NCBI RefSeq assembly: GCF_003347515.1
Contig: NZ_QEII01000290.1
Coordinates: 248,001 to 312,000 of the forward strand
DNA length: 64,000 bases
From: Rhodoferax ferrireducens
Lineage (GTDB): Bacteria > Pseudomonadota > Gammaproteobacteria > Burkholderiales > Burkholderiaceae_C
Direction: 5' to 3'
In this document: positions 24,521 to 34,040 of the stretch, piece by piece
Layout: each line of letters starts with the position of its first letter
Numbering within the stretch: position 1 is the stretch's first letter
Program-made: the position numbers and the translations under genes
Notes under the pieces: generated by a model
Database searches by the model: none
Told to the model about the DNA's origin: nothing
The model's input: only the letters and a program-made list of their open reading frames with translations

Positions 24521-25621
24521 CTACAAGAGTTCGTCGTCGTGCTCGCCAATGAACGGTGCGGGGCCTGGGCGATCGGTCACTGTCCGGCTAAATCTCGGCG
24601 CCGGTGACGGTTGGAGCACGCCGTCGCGCTCAAAGAAGGTGCCGCGCGCGCTGTTGTGCGGGTGGCGTGCCGCCTCTTCGAGCGTCAGCACCGGTGCAAA
24701 GCACACGTCGCTTCCCTCCAGCAAGGCACACCAGTGCGCGCTGGGCTGGCTGCGGAAGATGTCGGTGACCTGGCGCTTGAGCGCCGGCCAGGCGGCCGGA
24801 TCGCGTTGCCGTTGAAATTCGGGGTCGGTGATGCCGAGTTTTTCAAGAAACAGCGTATAAAACTGCGGCTCGAGCGCGGCGATCGAAATCCACTTGCCAT
24901 CGGCGCACTCGTAGGTGTCGTAAAAATGCGCGCCACCGTCGAGCAAGTTGGCCTGCCGTTCGTTCTTCCACATTCCCAGCGCCTTGATGTCGCAGACGAT
25001 GGAGGTGAGCAGGGCGGCACCGTCGGTGATGGCTGCATCGACCACCTGGCCGCGGCCGGAGCTGCGCGCTTCGAGCAAGGCGCAAACGATGCCGAAGGCG
25101 AGCATCATGCCGCCGCCGCCCAGGTCGCCGAGCATGGCCGGCGGGGCCACCGGCCCGCCTGCCGTGCGGCCGATCAGGCTGAGCGCTCCCGACAGTGCGA
25201 TGTAGTTGATGTCGTGCCCGGCGGCCTGCGCCAGCGGGCCGTCCTGGCCCCAACCGGTCATGCGGCCATAGACCAGGCGCGGGTGGCGTGCCAGCAGCAC
25301 GTCCGGGCCCAGGCCCAGCCGCTCCATCACGCCCGGGCGAAAGCCCTCGATGATGGCGTCGGCGCCGTCGACCAGCTCCAGCACCCGCTGCACGTCTTCG
25401 GGTGATTTCAGGTCGACCGCGATCGAACGCCGGCCGCGGTGCAGCACACTGCGCCGGCCGGCGGACAGGAAGGCGCCCTGTCCGCGGTCCTTGCCCTTGT
25501 CGGCCTTGCGGTCCAGGCGGATCACGTCGGCGCCCATGTCGGACAGCATCATCGCGCAGAACGGTCCGGGGCCGATGCCGCCGAACTCGATCACTTTCAA
25601 ACCTTGCAAAGGACCACTCAT
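24521..25621 (-). CDS. Alpha-methylacyl-CoA racemase (CoA-transferase III fold)
   Basis: 366 aa, right length for the family. It interconverts (2R)- and (2S)-methylacyl-CoA so that S-specific acyl-CoA dehydrogenases can act. The three residues known in the M. tuberculosis enzyme as His126, Asp156 and Glu241 appear here at His136 (AAGHDINY), Asp166 (GDLGGGG) and Glu251 (ALEPQFY), all offset by exactly 10, which separates it from ordinary CoA transferases. It is transcribed away from the thiolase/MaoC operon across a 372-bp gap. Its presence argues that the island handles alpha-methyl-branched acids. Confidence 0.88.
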   Translation of the reverse strand: MSGPLQGLKVIEFGGIGPGPFCAMMLSDMGADVIRLDRKADKGKDRGQGAFLSAGRRSVLHRGRRSIAVDLKSPEDVQRVLELVDGADAIIEGFRPGVMERLGLGPDVLLARHPRLVYGRMTGWGQDGPLAQAAGHDINYIALSGALSLIGRTAGGPVAPPAMLGDLGGGGMMLAFGIVCALLEARSSGRGQVVDAAITDGAALLTSIVCDIKALGMWKNERQANLLDGGAHFYDTYECADGKWISIAALEPQFYTLFLEKLGITDPEFQRQRDPAAWPALKRQVTDIFRSQPSAHWCALLEGSDVCFAPVLTLEEAARHPHNSARGTFFERDGVLQPSPAPRFSRTVTDRPGPAPFIGEHDDELL

Positions 25622-25993
25622 TTGTCGTTACTCCTGAAATTGAATTAAAACCGCAAGCCAGCCGTTGGATACCCAGCCTGCGGTGCCTGACCTCATGCAC
25701 TTTCTCATTGTCACGCAGCGCCTGACTATGCGTTCATGAGTTTTGAGCCATTTTTAAGCTGGGGGAATCTTTCTCGACGATGAAGGCCGAGATGACTTTG
25801 GCGCCATGGTGACGGTTGTGGGCGGGATGCCGAATCAAGCGCAAAACAGGGAGCGTAAATACTTCTTGCAAACCTGTCAAGCGTTAGATAGACTGGCGGC
25901 ACTGTCGTTTTTGCCCATATCAATGGTAGTTTGGCCATTGGCGGCAAGACGATTTACCTGCGTTCACAGACGCTTCAACTTAAGGAGTTCATC
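25622..25993. promoter_or_regulatory. Divergent control region of racemase and thiolase operons
   Basis: 372 bases with no gene. A plausible sigma-70 promoter for the right operon is TTGCAA (25866-25871), 17 bases, TAGACT (25889-25894). Downstream of it lies a dyad CAATGG-N8-CCATTG (25922-25941), well placed as an operator for a repressor. AAGGAG precedes the thiolase start. The leftward promoter of the racemase gene was not identified. Confidence 0.45.
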
Positions 25994-27178
25994 ATGAGTC
26001 ACAAAGTCATCGTCGCCGGCGTAGGCATGATCCCGTTCACCAAGCCGGGCACCAGCGAGCCCTACCACGTGATGGGCGAGAAGGCCACGCGCCAGGCGCT
26101 GGCCGATGCCGGTGTGGACTACAGCCTGATCCAGCAGGCCTATGTGGGTTATGTGTATGGCGACTCCACCTGCGGCCAGCGCGCGCTCTACCCGGTGGGC
26201 ATGAGCGGCATTCCCATCGTCAACGTCAACAACAACTGTTCCACCGGGTCGACGGCGCTGTTCCTGGCGCGCCAGGCGGTGGAAAGCGGCGCGGTCGATT
26301 GCGTGCTGGCGCTGGGCTTCGAGCAGATGGCCGCCGGGGCCATCAAGGCCCAGTTTACTGACCGGCCCACCCCTTTCGAAGAATTTGATCGCGCCACTGC
26401 CGAGCTGGTCGGGCACCCGGAAATTCCGTTGGCCATCCGCTACTTCGGCGGTGCCGGCAAGGCCCACATGGACAAGTACGGCACCCAGCTGTCGACCTTT
26501 GCCAGCATCCGCGCCAAGGCCAGCCGCCATGCGGCGAACAACCCGCTGGCGCTGTTCCGCAAGGAGGTCTCGGTTGATGACGTGATGAACGCACCGGTGC
26601 TGTGGGAGGGTGTGATGACCCGCCTGATGGCTTGCCCGCCGACCTGCGGCGCCGCTGCTGCGGTGATCTGCTCCGAAGCCTTCGCCAAAAAGCACGGGCT
26701 CGATACGCGCGTTTCGATTGCCGCCCAGGCGATGACGACCGATTTCCCCAGCACTTTCGAATCGCACGACATGATGCGCGTGGTCGGCTTCGACATGGCG
26801 CGCGAGGCGGCGCAGCAGGTGTACCAGCAGGCCGGTATCGGCCCGCAGGACGTGAACGTGGTCGAGCTGCATGATTGCTTCGCGCAGAACGAGTTGATCA
26901 CCTACGAGGCGCTGGGCCTGTGTCCGGAGGGCGGCGCCGAGAAATTCGTGCTCGATGGCGACAACACCTACGGCGGCAAGGTGGTCACCAATCCGTCCGG
27001 CGGCCTGTTGTCCAAGGGCCATCCGCTGGGCGCCACCGGTCTGGCGCAGTGCTATGAGCTGACGCACCAGTTGCGCGGAACGGCGGACAAACGCCAGGTC
27101 AAGGGTGCGCGCGTGGCCTTGCAGCACAACCTCGGGCTGGGCGGCGCCTGCGTCGTCACGCTTTACCGGGCCGCGTGA
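25994..27178 (+). CDS. SCP2/SCPx-type thiolase (3-ketoacyl-CoA thiolase)
   Basis: 394 aa from the ATG at 25994 with AAGGAG upstream. Thiolase fold of the SCPx type: nucleophilic Cys82 in NNNCSTGSTAL, ELHDCFAQNEL and the histidine motif GGLLSKGHPLGATG near the C-terminus. Such enzymes cleave 3-keto acyl-CoAs with branched or sterol-derived chains. First gene of a plus-strand operon with two MaoC hydratases, an SDR and CoA ligases, which together could perform one full beta-oxidation turn. Confidence 0.88.
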   Translation: MSHKVIVAGVGMIPFTKPGTSEPYHVMGEKATRQALADAGVDYSLIQQAYVGYVYGDSTCGQRALYPVGMSGIPIVNVNNNCSTGSTALFLARQAVESGAVDCVLALGFEQMAAGAIKAQFTDRPTPFEEFDRATAELVGHPEIPLAIRYFGGAGKAHMDKYGTQLSTFASIRAKASRHAANNPLALFRKEVSVDDVMNAPVLWEGVMTRLMACPPTCGAAAAVICSEAFAKKHGLDTRVSIAAQAMTTDFPSTFESHDMMRVVGFDMAREAAQQVYQQAGIGPQDVNVVELHDCFAQNELITYEALGLCPEGGAEKFVLDGDNTYGGKVVTNPSGGLLSKGHPLGATGLAQCYELTHQLRGTADKRQVKGARVALQHNLGLGGACVVTLYRAA

Positions 27179-27215
27179 GCGCAGGCGTGGACCTGGACAA
27201 CAGGAGTTGCAAGTC

Positions 27216-27659
27216 ATGATTGACAAAAAACACATCGGCTATGCGCCACCGCCCACCCTGTGGGAGGTGGAAAAAGGGCGCATCCGCTTTTTCGCCGAGG
27301 TGATCGGGGCCACCGACCCGATCTACACCGACGAAGCCGCTGCCCGTGCTGCGGGCTACCGCAACGTCGTCGCCCCGCCGACCTTCATCTTTGGTGCCGA
27401 GGGCGATTCGGGCGCGTTGATGACGCTGATCGACACGCTCGAGATCGACCTCGGCAAGGTACTGCACGGCGAGCAGCGCTTTGACTACCACGCGCCGGTG
27501 TGCGCCGGCGACACGCTGCGCCTGGAGTCCAAGGTCAGCGATATTTATGACAAAAAGGGCGGGGCGCTCGAGTTCGTGGTCAAGGACACCCGGGTCACCA
27601 ACCAGTTGGGCGAGCATGTGGCCGACCTGCACGCGGTGATCGTCGTGCGCCACGCCTGA
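27216..27659 (+). CDS. MaoC-like dehydratase N-terminal-type subunit (HadA/ChsH-like)
   Basis: 147 aa from the ATG at 27216 (AGGAG upstream; the longer frame overlaps the thiolase). A hot-dog fold of the FAS1/MaoC N-terminal type: FFAEVIGATDPIYTDEAAARAAGYRNVVAPPTF at residues 20-55. Proteins of this type pair with a second catalytic MaoC subunit to hydrate enoyl-CoA; the next gene encodes that second subunit 10 nt downstream. The active-site Asp/His pair of hydratase 2 is not seen here, so it is probably the structural half. Confidence 0.8.
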   Translation: MIDKKHIGYAPPPTLWEVEKGRIRFFAEVIGATDPIYTDEAAARAAGYRNVVAPPTFIFGAEGDSGALMTLIDTLEIDLGKVLHGEQRFDYHAPVCAGDTLRLESKVSDIYDKKGGALEFVVKDTRVTNQLGEHVADLHAVIVVRHA

Positions 27660-27669
27660 AGGAATATTC

Positions 27670-28086
27670 ATGAACGTTCAAGTAAAAATGATGGAGGTCG
27701 GTGACGACATGCCCGTGCTGGAATTGCCGCCCATCACCCGCACCACCCTGGCCCTGTTTGCCGGCGCCTCAGGCGACCACAACCCGATCCACATCGACAT
27801 CGACTTCGCCCACGGCGCGGGCATGAAGGACGTGTTCGCGCACGGCATGCTGTCGATGGCCTACCTCGGGCGCGCGCTCACCGAATGGGTGCCGCAACGC
27901 CAGATTCTGAGCTATGGCGTGCGCTTCGCGGCCCTGACCCAGCTCGGCGACCGCGTGCGCTGCAGTGGCAAGGTGGTCGAAAAGCTAGAGCATGCAGGCC
28001 GGCCCTGTGTGCGCGTTCAAATCAGCGCGACGAAAGCGACAGGCGAAATCACGCTGGCCGGCGAGGCGTTGCTTGCCTTGAACTGA
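27670..28086 (+). CDS. MaoC-like (R)-specific enoyl-CoA hydratase subunit (HadB-like)
   Basis: 138 aa. The hydratase 2 motif is complete: ASGDHNPIHIDIDFA at residues 33-47 with catalytic Asp36 and His41, followed by HGML. With the preceding gene it would form a HadAB/ChsH1-ChsH2-like heterodimer that hydrates trans-2-enoyl-CoA. A possible stem-loop with a T-rich tail (28087-28118) lies behind it and may weaken transcription into the SDR gene. Confidence 0.85.
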   Translation: MNVQVKMMEVGDDMPVLELPPITRTTLALFAGASGDHNPIHIDIDFAHGAGMKDVFAHGMLSMAYLGRALTEWVPQRQILSYGVRFAALTQLGDRVRCSGKVVEKLEHAGRPCVRVQISATKATGEITLAGEALLALN

Positions 28087-28118
28087 GGCCCGCCGTTTGG
28101 CGGCCCGACTTTTTATTT
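28087..28118 (+). terminator. Possible partial terminator inside the operon
   Basis: GGCCCGCC-GTTT-GGCGGCCC forms an 8-bp stem with one mismatch, followed by GACTTTTTATTTC. It lies immediately after the MaoC gene, 35 bases before the SDR start. It may partly end transcription and set a ratio between the hydratase pair and the downstream genes, or serve as mRNA end protection. Confidence 0.5.
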
Positions 28119-28152
28119 CTTTCCTTTTAATCAACAAGCAAGGACACCCATC

Positions 28153-28980
28153 ATGAAAAAACTCGAAGGCAAAGTGGCCATCGTCTCCGGATCGGGTCGC
28201 GGCATTGGTCGCGCCATTGCCATGAAGCTCGCCAGCGAAGGCGCCAAAGTGGTCGTCAACGACCTCGACGCCGCCCCGGCCGAGCAGACCGTGGCCGATA
28301 TCAAGAAGGCCGGCGGCCAGGCGCTGGCCTGTGCCGGCAGCGTCACCGCTGACGGCTTTGCCGACAAGTTCGTCAAGACCGCCATCGACGGCTTTGGCGG
28401 CCTGGACATCATCATCAACAACGCCGGCTACACCTGGGACAACGTGATCCAGAAAATGACCGACGAGCAGTGGAACGCGATCATCGACGTGCACCTGACT
28501 GCGCCGTTCAAGATCCTGCGCGCCGCGGCCGACTTCTTGCGTGCCGCCTCCAAAAAAGAGGCCGAGGCCGGGCAGGAAGTGTTCCGCAAGGTGGTCAACA
28601 TCTCGTCGATTGCGGGCCTGGGCGGCAATGCGGGCCAGGTCAACTACTCGGCCGCCAAGGCCGGTGCCGTGGGCCTGACGCTGGCGCTGGCCAAGGAATG
28701 GGGTCGCTACAAGGTCAACGTCAACTGCGTGGCTTTCGGCATGATCAAGACACGGCTGACCGAAGCCCCCGCCAGCGGCGACGCGTCGATCGACGTCGAG
28801 GGCCGCAAGATCAAGGTCGGCGTCAACCCCGATCTGCTGGCGATGATGGAGCGCAGCATCCCCCTGGGCCGCGCAGGCACGCCGGACGAGGCGGCTGGCT
28901 CGGTCTACCTGCTGTGCACGCCGGAGTCCAACTACGTCAGCGGCCAGACCCTGGTGTGCGGCGGCGGCATGATGATCTGA
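28153..28980 (+). CDS. SDR-family 3-hydroxyacyl-CoA dehydrogenase
   Basis: 275 aa. Classical SDR: cofactor motif GSGRGIG (13-19), NNAG (89-92), Ser152 or Ser151 in NISSIAG, and catalytic YSAAK at 165-169. Overall resemblance is to the dehydrogenase part of peroxisomal multifunctional protein 2 and FabG4, which act on (3R)-hydroxyacyl-CoA with NAD. This matches the (R)-specific hydratase pair just upstream. No TM segment. The next gene starts 83 nt downstream. Confidence 0.85.
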   Translation: MKKLEGKVAIVSGSGRGIGRAIAMKLASEGAKVVVNDLDAAPAEQTVADIKKAGGQALACAGSVTADGFADKFVKTAIDGFGGLDIIINNAGYTWDNVIQKMTDEQWNAIIDVHLTAPFKILRAAADFLRAASKKEAEAGQEVFRKVVNISSIAGLGGNAGQVNYSAAKAGAVGLTLALAKEWGRYKVNVNCVAFGMIKTRLTEAPASGDASIDVEGRKIKVGVNPDLLAMMERSIPLGRAGTPDEAAGSVYLLCTPESNYVSGQTLVCGGGMMI

Positions 28981-29063
28981 AGCGCAACAGTGTCACCGGG
29001 ATTCACCAACGTATCAGCAGCGGCATGAGCAAGGCAAGAGACGGTTTATCAGGAGACAAAGAC

Positions 29064-30866
29064 ATGAGTGAAGCGAAAACGGTTGTGCATGAGGCGGGGA
29101 GCGGCGCTGCCGCGGTCAAGGGCGCGCCCTTGGCGCAAAGAAGGCAGGCCCTGGCGCAGCGAATCCCGGTGTGGTCGCGGCTGACCATTGGCGACTGGTT
29201 CGACCGTCTGGCCACCGAGTTCGCAGGCCGGGAGCATATCGTCACGCTGGAGCGGCGCTATACCTACGCCCAATCGCGCCAGCTGGTGGACCGGCTGGCC
29301 AAGAGCCTGATCAGGCTCGGCGTCAAGCGCCGGGAGCATGTGGCGATGTTGTTTCCGACGGTGCCGGAAATGGCGCTGCTGCAGCTTGCGGTGGCGAAAA
29401 TCGGTGCGGTCAGCGTGCCGCTGAACGAACGCCTGGGGGTGGTTGAACTCGAATACCAGGTGCGGCAATCGGACAGCGTCTACCTGATTGCGATGGATAA
29501 GTTTGCTGACCGCAACTACATCGAAAAGATCAGCGCCATCCTGCCGGAAATGCGCGGCGCCGCAGGCGACTGGCGCGCAGAGCGGTTTGCGGCGCTGCGC
29601 GGCGTCGTCATCAAGTCGCCGGGCGGCGCGCGCCATGCGGGCGCGCTGGACTGGGAGGACTTCCTGCGGTTGGGTGAAAGCGTCTCCGACGCGGCGCTGC
29701 GCGAGCGCCAGCAGGCCTCGCGCTACCCGGACGAAGTGGTGTTGATCTGCTACACCTCCGGCACCACGGGCAGCCCCAAGGGCGTGATGATTACCCACGA
29801 CATGCTGATGCGCAGCGCCTACAGCGCCGCATTCAGTCAGGGTTTCGTCGACGGTGAGCGGCTTGCCAGTCCGCTGCCCCTGCATCACATATTCAGCTAT
29901 GTCGAAGGCTTTCTGGCCACGCTGTTCGTCGGCGGCGCGTACATACCGCAGGCGCTGTTCGATGCCGGCGAGTTCTTGGCGCTGCTGGCGGCGAGCAAGG
30001 CGACCCGCATCGCCAGTGTCCCGACGATTGCCATCGCGCTGTTGACCCATCCTGATCTGAAGCAGCATGACCTCGGCGCATTGCGCAGCATGATCAATGC
30101 AGCGGCCGCGACGCCGCTGTGGGTCTGGGAGGCGCTGCGGCGCGACCTGGGCATCAGTGAGATGAACACCGGCTGGGGCATGACCGAAGTCTCGGCCGCT
30201 GCCATGTACACGCCCTTCGGTGCGTCGCTGCAGGTCATCACCGAAACCGTCGGCCAGGAAAAGCCGGGGGGCGTCGCTGGCCAGGAGGAGTTTTCCGGCG
30301 CGCTGGTGGAGTTCAAGCTGATCGACCCGGTGACCAAGGAGGACTTGCCGCCGGACGTGACCGAAGGTGAACTTGCGGTGCGCGGCAACATTGTCACGCG
30401 TGGCTACTACAACAAGCCGGTCGAAACCGGCGAGGCGATCGACAAGGACGGCTGGCTGCGCACCGGCGATGTTTTCAAGCGGCGCGACGACGGGTTTTAC
30501 GAGATCACCGGCCGCGCCAAGGACTTGTACAAGATCGGCGGCGAGCAGGTCGCTCCCAAGGAGATCGAGGAGATCATCTGCGGCCACGAAACGGTCAACC
30601 AGGTCTACATTTGCGGCGTGCCGGACGAACGCATGGGCGAAGTGGGCGCCGCATTCGTCCAGTTCAAGGCGGGGCAGGACTGCACCCAGGCCGAGCTGGT
30701 GGCCTTTGTTGAAAGTCGGGTCGCGCGTTTCAAGATACCGAAGTACTGGATGTTTGTTGAAGCGTTTCCGATGACCGCGACGGGCAAGGTGCAGAAATTC
30801 ATGCTGCGACAGATCGCAACCGAAAAATTCGGGCTCGCTCAAAATCGCAGCCGCAGCGCCAACTGA
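29064..30866 (+). CDS. AMP-forming acyl-CoA ligase
   Basis: 600 aa from the ATG at 29064, with AGGAG eight bases upstream; the frame runs further up but shadows the SDR gene. The ANL motifs are complete: CYTSGTTGSPKGV (P-loop-like), NTGWGMTEVSAAA, TGDVFKR...EITGRAKDLYKIGGEQV and the terminal catalytic Lys in MTATGKVQK. It activates a carboxylic acid to its CoA ester with ATP. Substrate unknown; context suggests the branched or cyclic acid handled by the neighbours. Followed 35 nt later by a second ligase. Confidence 0.88.
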   Translation: MSEAKTVVHEAGSGAAAVKGAPLAQRRQALAQRIPVWSRLTIGDWFDRLATEFAGREHIVTLERRYTYAQSRQLVDRLAKSLIRLGVKRREHVAMLFPTVPEMALLQLAVAKIGAVSVPLNERLGVVELEYQVRQSDSVYLIAMDKFADRNYIEKISAILPEMRGAAGDWRAERFAALRGVVIKSPGGARHAGALDWEDFLRLGESVSDAALRERQQASRYPDEVVLICYTSGTTGSPKGVMITHDMLMRSAYSAAFSQGFVDGERLASPLPLHHIFSYVEGFLATLFVGGAYIPQALFDAGEFLALLAASKATRIASVPTIAIALLTHPDLKQHDLGALRSMINAAAATPLWVWEALRRDLGISEMNTGWGMTEVSAAAMYTPFGASLQVITETVGQEKPGGVAGQEEFSGALVEFKLIDPVTKEDLPPDVTEGELAVRGNIVTRGYYNKPVETGEAIDKDGWLRTGDVFKRRDDGFYEITGRAKDLYKIGGEQVAPKEIEEIICGHETVNQVYICGVPDERMGEVGAAFVQFKAGQDCTQAELVAFVESRVARFKIPKYWMFVEAFPMTATGKVQKFMLRQIATEKFGLAQNRSRSAN

Positions 30867-30901
30867 CCGCTTCCCGCGATCACCACACGAAAGGACAGCC
30901 C

Positions 30902-32515
30902 ATGAACCAAGCCCCCAGCGCAGCTGAATTTGCCTTGCAGGGAAATTTGAGCCGGCGCGTCAACGTCGGCGACATGCTGACACGCAGCGCCGCGCGCACG
31001 CCGCACAAAATAGCGCTGGTCGAAGGGCCGCGCCGCCTGAGCTACCGGGAATTGAACGAATGGGTGAACCGCTCGGCCCACGGGCTTGTTGCGCTGGGTT
31101 ACCGCCCCGGCGATGCGCTCGGCCTGATGTCGGGCAACTGCATCGAGTTTCTCGTCACCTACTACGCCTGCGCCAAGATTGGCGTCGTCTGCACGCCGCT
31201 GAACCTGTTCTGGCGCCAGGGCGAACTCAGCTATGTGCTTGGCCATGCGCAGGTGCGCGGCGTGGTGGCGCAGCAGCGTTGGCTGGGCGAGCTGGCGCTG
31301 GTCCTGGGGGACTTGCCCGGCGTGCGCGAGGTGATTGCGATCGAAGGCCCGGTGCCCGCGGACGCGGGCCTGCCGCAGCGCATCGAGTCGCTGTCGCTGC
31401 AGCAGCTCGGGGCCGGCCAGCCTGCCACCGAGCCGGAAGTTCTGGTGGACGACCGGGCGGCGCTGTCCTACCTCTATACCAGCGGCACCACCTCGGCACC
31501 GAAGGGCGTGGTCGGCAACCATCTGGCGATTTATCTTGAAACCCTGGGTGTTGTCATTGACCTCGAAATGAAGGCCGGCGACCGGGTCGCGGCCATGATG
31601 CCGATGTTTCACACCGCGCAGCTCAATGCCTTTTGCACGCCCACCCTTGCATCGAGCGCCACGCTCTACATCCTCGAAGCGTTCGATGCAAAAAACCTGC
31701 TTGATCTGATCGACGCCGAGCAGATCACAATGACTTTCGGCCTGCCCATGATGTACCGCGCGATGCTGGAGGAGCAACAGCAGCGTCCGCGCACGGTGTC
31801 TAGCCTGCGGCGCGCCGTCTATGCCATGGCGCCGATGCCCGACGATGACCTGCGCCGTCTCATGGACGTGTTTGGCTGCGAGCTTTCGCTGATGTTCGGC
31901 CAGACCGAAATGAGCCCGGCCTCGACCTGTTTTCGCCCTGAGCATCAGTTGTCGCACCCGGGCGCGGTGGGCATGCCATCGATCAATGTGCAGGTTGGCA
32001 TCATGGACGACGTGGGTCAGTTGCTGCCCTGGGGGCAGTCGGGCGAGATCGTCTATCGCAGCCCGCACCTGCTGACCGAATACCTGCATGACGAGAAGGC
32101 GACCCAGGAGGCGTTCACGCACGGCTGGTTCCATTCGGGTGATGTGGGGCATTTCGACGCCGATGGCATGCTGTGGTTCGAGGATCGTTACAAGGACGTC
32201 ATCAAGTCCGGGGGCGAGAACATTGCTTCGATCGAGGTCGAGAAAGCCCTGTATGCGGTCGAACCCAAACTCGCTGAAGTGGTTGTGGTGGGGCTGGCGC
32301 ACGAGCGCTGGGGCGAGGCCGTGACGGCGGTGGCCACGCTGCGTCCCGGCGAAACCATTGACACCGACGAGGTGCTGGCCAGGCTGCGGCAAAAACTCAG
32401 CCCGTTCAAATGCCCCAAGGCCCTTCTCGTGATTGATGCGATGCCCAAGACGGCAACCGGCAAGATCCAGAAGGCCAAGGTGCGCCAGACCTTTGCTGAC
32501 TATTTCCGGCGCTGA
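30902..32515 (+). CDS. AMP-forming acyl-CoA ligase (second copy type)
   Basis: 537 aa. ANL motifs: YTSGTTSAPKGVV, MFGQTEMSPA, SGDVGHFDADGMLWFEDRYKDVIKSGGENIASIEVE and terminal Lys in KTATGKIQK. Quite different from the preceding ligase in sequence and length, so not a recent duplication. The tandem of two ligases suggests either two substrates or activation of both a parent acid and a shortened product. Start has GAAAGGA eight bases upstream. Confidence 0.87.
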   Translation: MNQAPSAAEFALQGNLSRRVNVGDMLTRSAARTPHKIALVEGPRRLSYRELNEWVNRSAHGLVALGYRPGDALGLMSGNCIEFLVTYYACAKIGVVCTPLNLFWRQGELSYVLGHAQVRGVVAQQRWLGELALVLGDLPGVREVIAIEGPVPADAGLPQRIESLSLQQLGAGQPATEPEVLVDDRAALSYLYTSGTTSAPKGVVGNHLAIYLETLGVVIDLEMKAGDRVAAMMPMFHTAQLNAFCTPTLASSATLYILEAFDAKNLLDLIDAEQITMTFGLPMMYRAMLEEQQQRPRTVSSLRRAVYAMAPMPDDDLRRLMDVFGCELSLMFGQTEMSPASTCFRPEHQLSHPGAVGMPSINVQVGIMDDVGQLLPWGQSGEIVYRSPHLLTEYLHDEKATQEAFTHGWFHSGDVGHFDADGMLWFEDRYKDVIKSGGENIASIEVEKALYAVEPKLAEVVVVGLAHERWGEAVTAVATLRPGETIDTDEVLARLRQKLSPFKCPKALLVIDAMPKTATGKIQKAKVRQTFADYFRR

Positions 32516-32612
32516 CCAACACCAGGCACGGCAGGCCGCCCGCGGGCCGACCTGCCAGCCGGGCTTCGCACGAGTGATGCAGAGACGAAAAACACAAGAA
32601 AGGTGATTCCCC

Positions 32613-34040
32613 ATGTCAAGTGATACGACAACCCTTGCGACCGACAACATTTCCACCCAACTGGCCGCCTTCGCACACGGCCTGAAGCCCGACATGCTGC
32701 CCGCGGCCGTGGTCGAGCAGGCCAAGCTGCTGATGCTCGACGCACTGGGCATCGCCCTGGCCTCGTCCGGGCAGGACTTTGCGCACTGCGCCTACCGCGG
32801 CCTGCAGGCGCTGGGCGGCGCGGGTGACAGCGCCGTCATGGGGGCCTTTGCCTCCCTGCCGCTGCGCGACGCGGTGCTGATGAATGGCATCCTGGTGCAT
32901 GGGCTGGATTTTGACGACACTCACCCTGGCGCCATCACCCACCCCAGCGCCAGCGCCTTTCCGCTGGCGCTGGGTCTGGCGGCGCAGCGGCATGCCAGCG
33001 GGGCCGAGATGATCATGGCCTATGTGTTGGCGATCGAAGTGGCCGCCCGCCTGGGTGCGGCGGCCCACGGCGGCTTTCACGACGTCGGCTTTCACCCGAC
33101 CGGTCTGGTGGGCGCTTTCGGCTGTGCGCTGGCGGCGGGCAAGCTGATGGGGCTGGACCAGGCCGGCCTGGCGCACGCGCAGGGCGTGGTGCTGTCGATG
33201 GCCTCCGGCAGCATGGAGTTTTTGAGCGACGGCGCCTGGACCAAGCGCATGCACCCGGGCTGGGCCGGCGTCAGCGGGCTGACCGCCACGGCGCTGGCCG
33301 GTGCCGGATTCCGCGGCCCGTCGCAGCCCTATGAAGGGCGCTTCGGCCTGTATGCCAGCCACCTGGCCGCGCGCGGCCTGAATGCCGATATGGCGCTGTG
33401 CACACGCGGCCTGGGCGAGCGCTGGGAGCTGATGGAAGTGGCGGTCAAACTCTACCCGACCTGCCACTTCACGCACGCCAGCATCGATGCCGCGCTGGCG
33501 CTGCGCGCTGCCGGTCTGCGCGCTGACGAGGTCGCTTCGGTACAGGTGCTGCTGCCGCAAGGGGTGCACCCGGTGGTGTGCGAGCCGGTGGCGGCCAAGC
33601 GCCGCCCGGCCAATGTGTACGAGTCGCAGTTCAGCATCCACCATCTGGTTGCCGTGGCGCTGCTGCGCGGCCAGCTCGGACTGGCCGAACTGGATGCGTC
33701 CAACCTGGCCGACCCGCAGGTGCAGGCGCTGGCCGACCGCATCGAGCACCTGGCCGACCCCGATGCCGATTACCCCACCTTCTTCTCCGGCGAGCTGCGC
33801 GTGCGCACGCACGACGGGCGCGAGCTGCGCCACCGCGAGGCCGCGCACCGCGGCGCGCCGGGGCGCCCCATCACGGCCGCCGACATCGAAGCCAAATTCA
33901 TGGGCAACGCGCTGCTGGCCCTGCCGCGCGAGCAGGCGCTGCGCCTGCGCGACGCCATGCTGAGCGCCGATCGCGCCCCAGACGCCGCTGCCCTGGCGCA
34001 GACACTGACCCAATCCAACAACACTTCCGGAGCCCTCTGA
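32613..34040 (+). CDS. MmgE/PrpD family protein
   Basis: 475 aa, full length for the family (2-methylcitrate dehydratase PrpD, cis-aconitate decarboxylase, and many uncharacterised members). Visible landmarks are LMLDALGIALASSG, GLDFDDTHPGAITHPSASAFP and FHPTGLVGAFGCA near the middle. The exact reaction is not predictable; possibilities are dehydration of a hydroxy acid or an unknown isomerisation. It does not sit with prpB/prpC, so methylcitrate use is unlikely. Its stop overlaps the next start (TGATG), coupling it to the acyl-CoA dehydrogenase. Confidence 0.82.
   Translation: MSSDTTTLATDNISTQLAAFAHGLKPDMLPAAVVEQAKLLMLDALGIALASSGQDFAHCAYRGLQALGGAGDSAVMGAFASLPLRDAVLMNGILVHGLDFDDTHPGAITHPSASAFPLALGLAAQRHASGAEMIMAYVLAIEVAARLGAAAHGGFHDVGFHPTGLVGAFGCALAAGKLMGLDQAGLAHAQGVVLSMASGSMEFLSDGAWTKRMHPGWAGVSGLTATALAGAGFRGPSQPYEGRFGLYASHLAARGLNADMALCTRGLGERWELMEVAVKLYPTCHFTHASIDAALALRAAGLRADEVASVQVLLPQGVHPVVCEPVAAKRRPANVYESQFSIHHLVAVALLRGQLGLAELDASNLADPQVQALADRIEHLADPDADYPTFFSGELRVRTHDGRELRHREAAHRGAPGRPITAADIEAKFMGNALLALPREQALRLRDAMLSADRAPDAAALAQTLTQSNNTSGAL

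Noticed and set aside
28470..29063. N-terminal extension of the first CoA ligase frame (about 198 residues)
   Set aside because: It only reads the SDR gene in another frame; the ATG at 29064 has AGGAG and begins a normal ligase.
29049..32752. Very long open frames on the minus strand opposite the two CoA ligases
   Set aside because: They are antisense shadows in GC-rich DNA with His/Arg/Gln-rich, low-quality protein, while the plus strand encodes clear ANL enzymes with ribosome sites.
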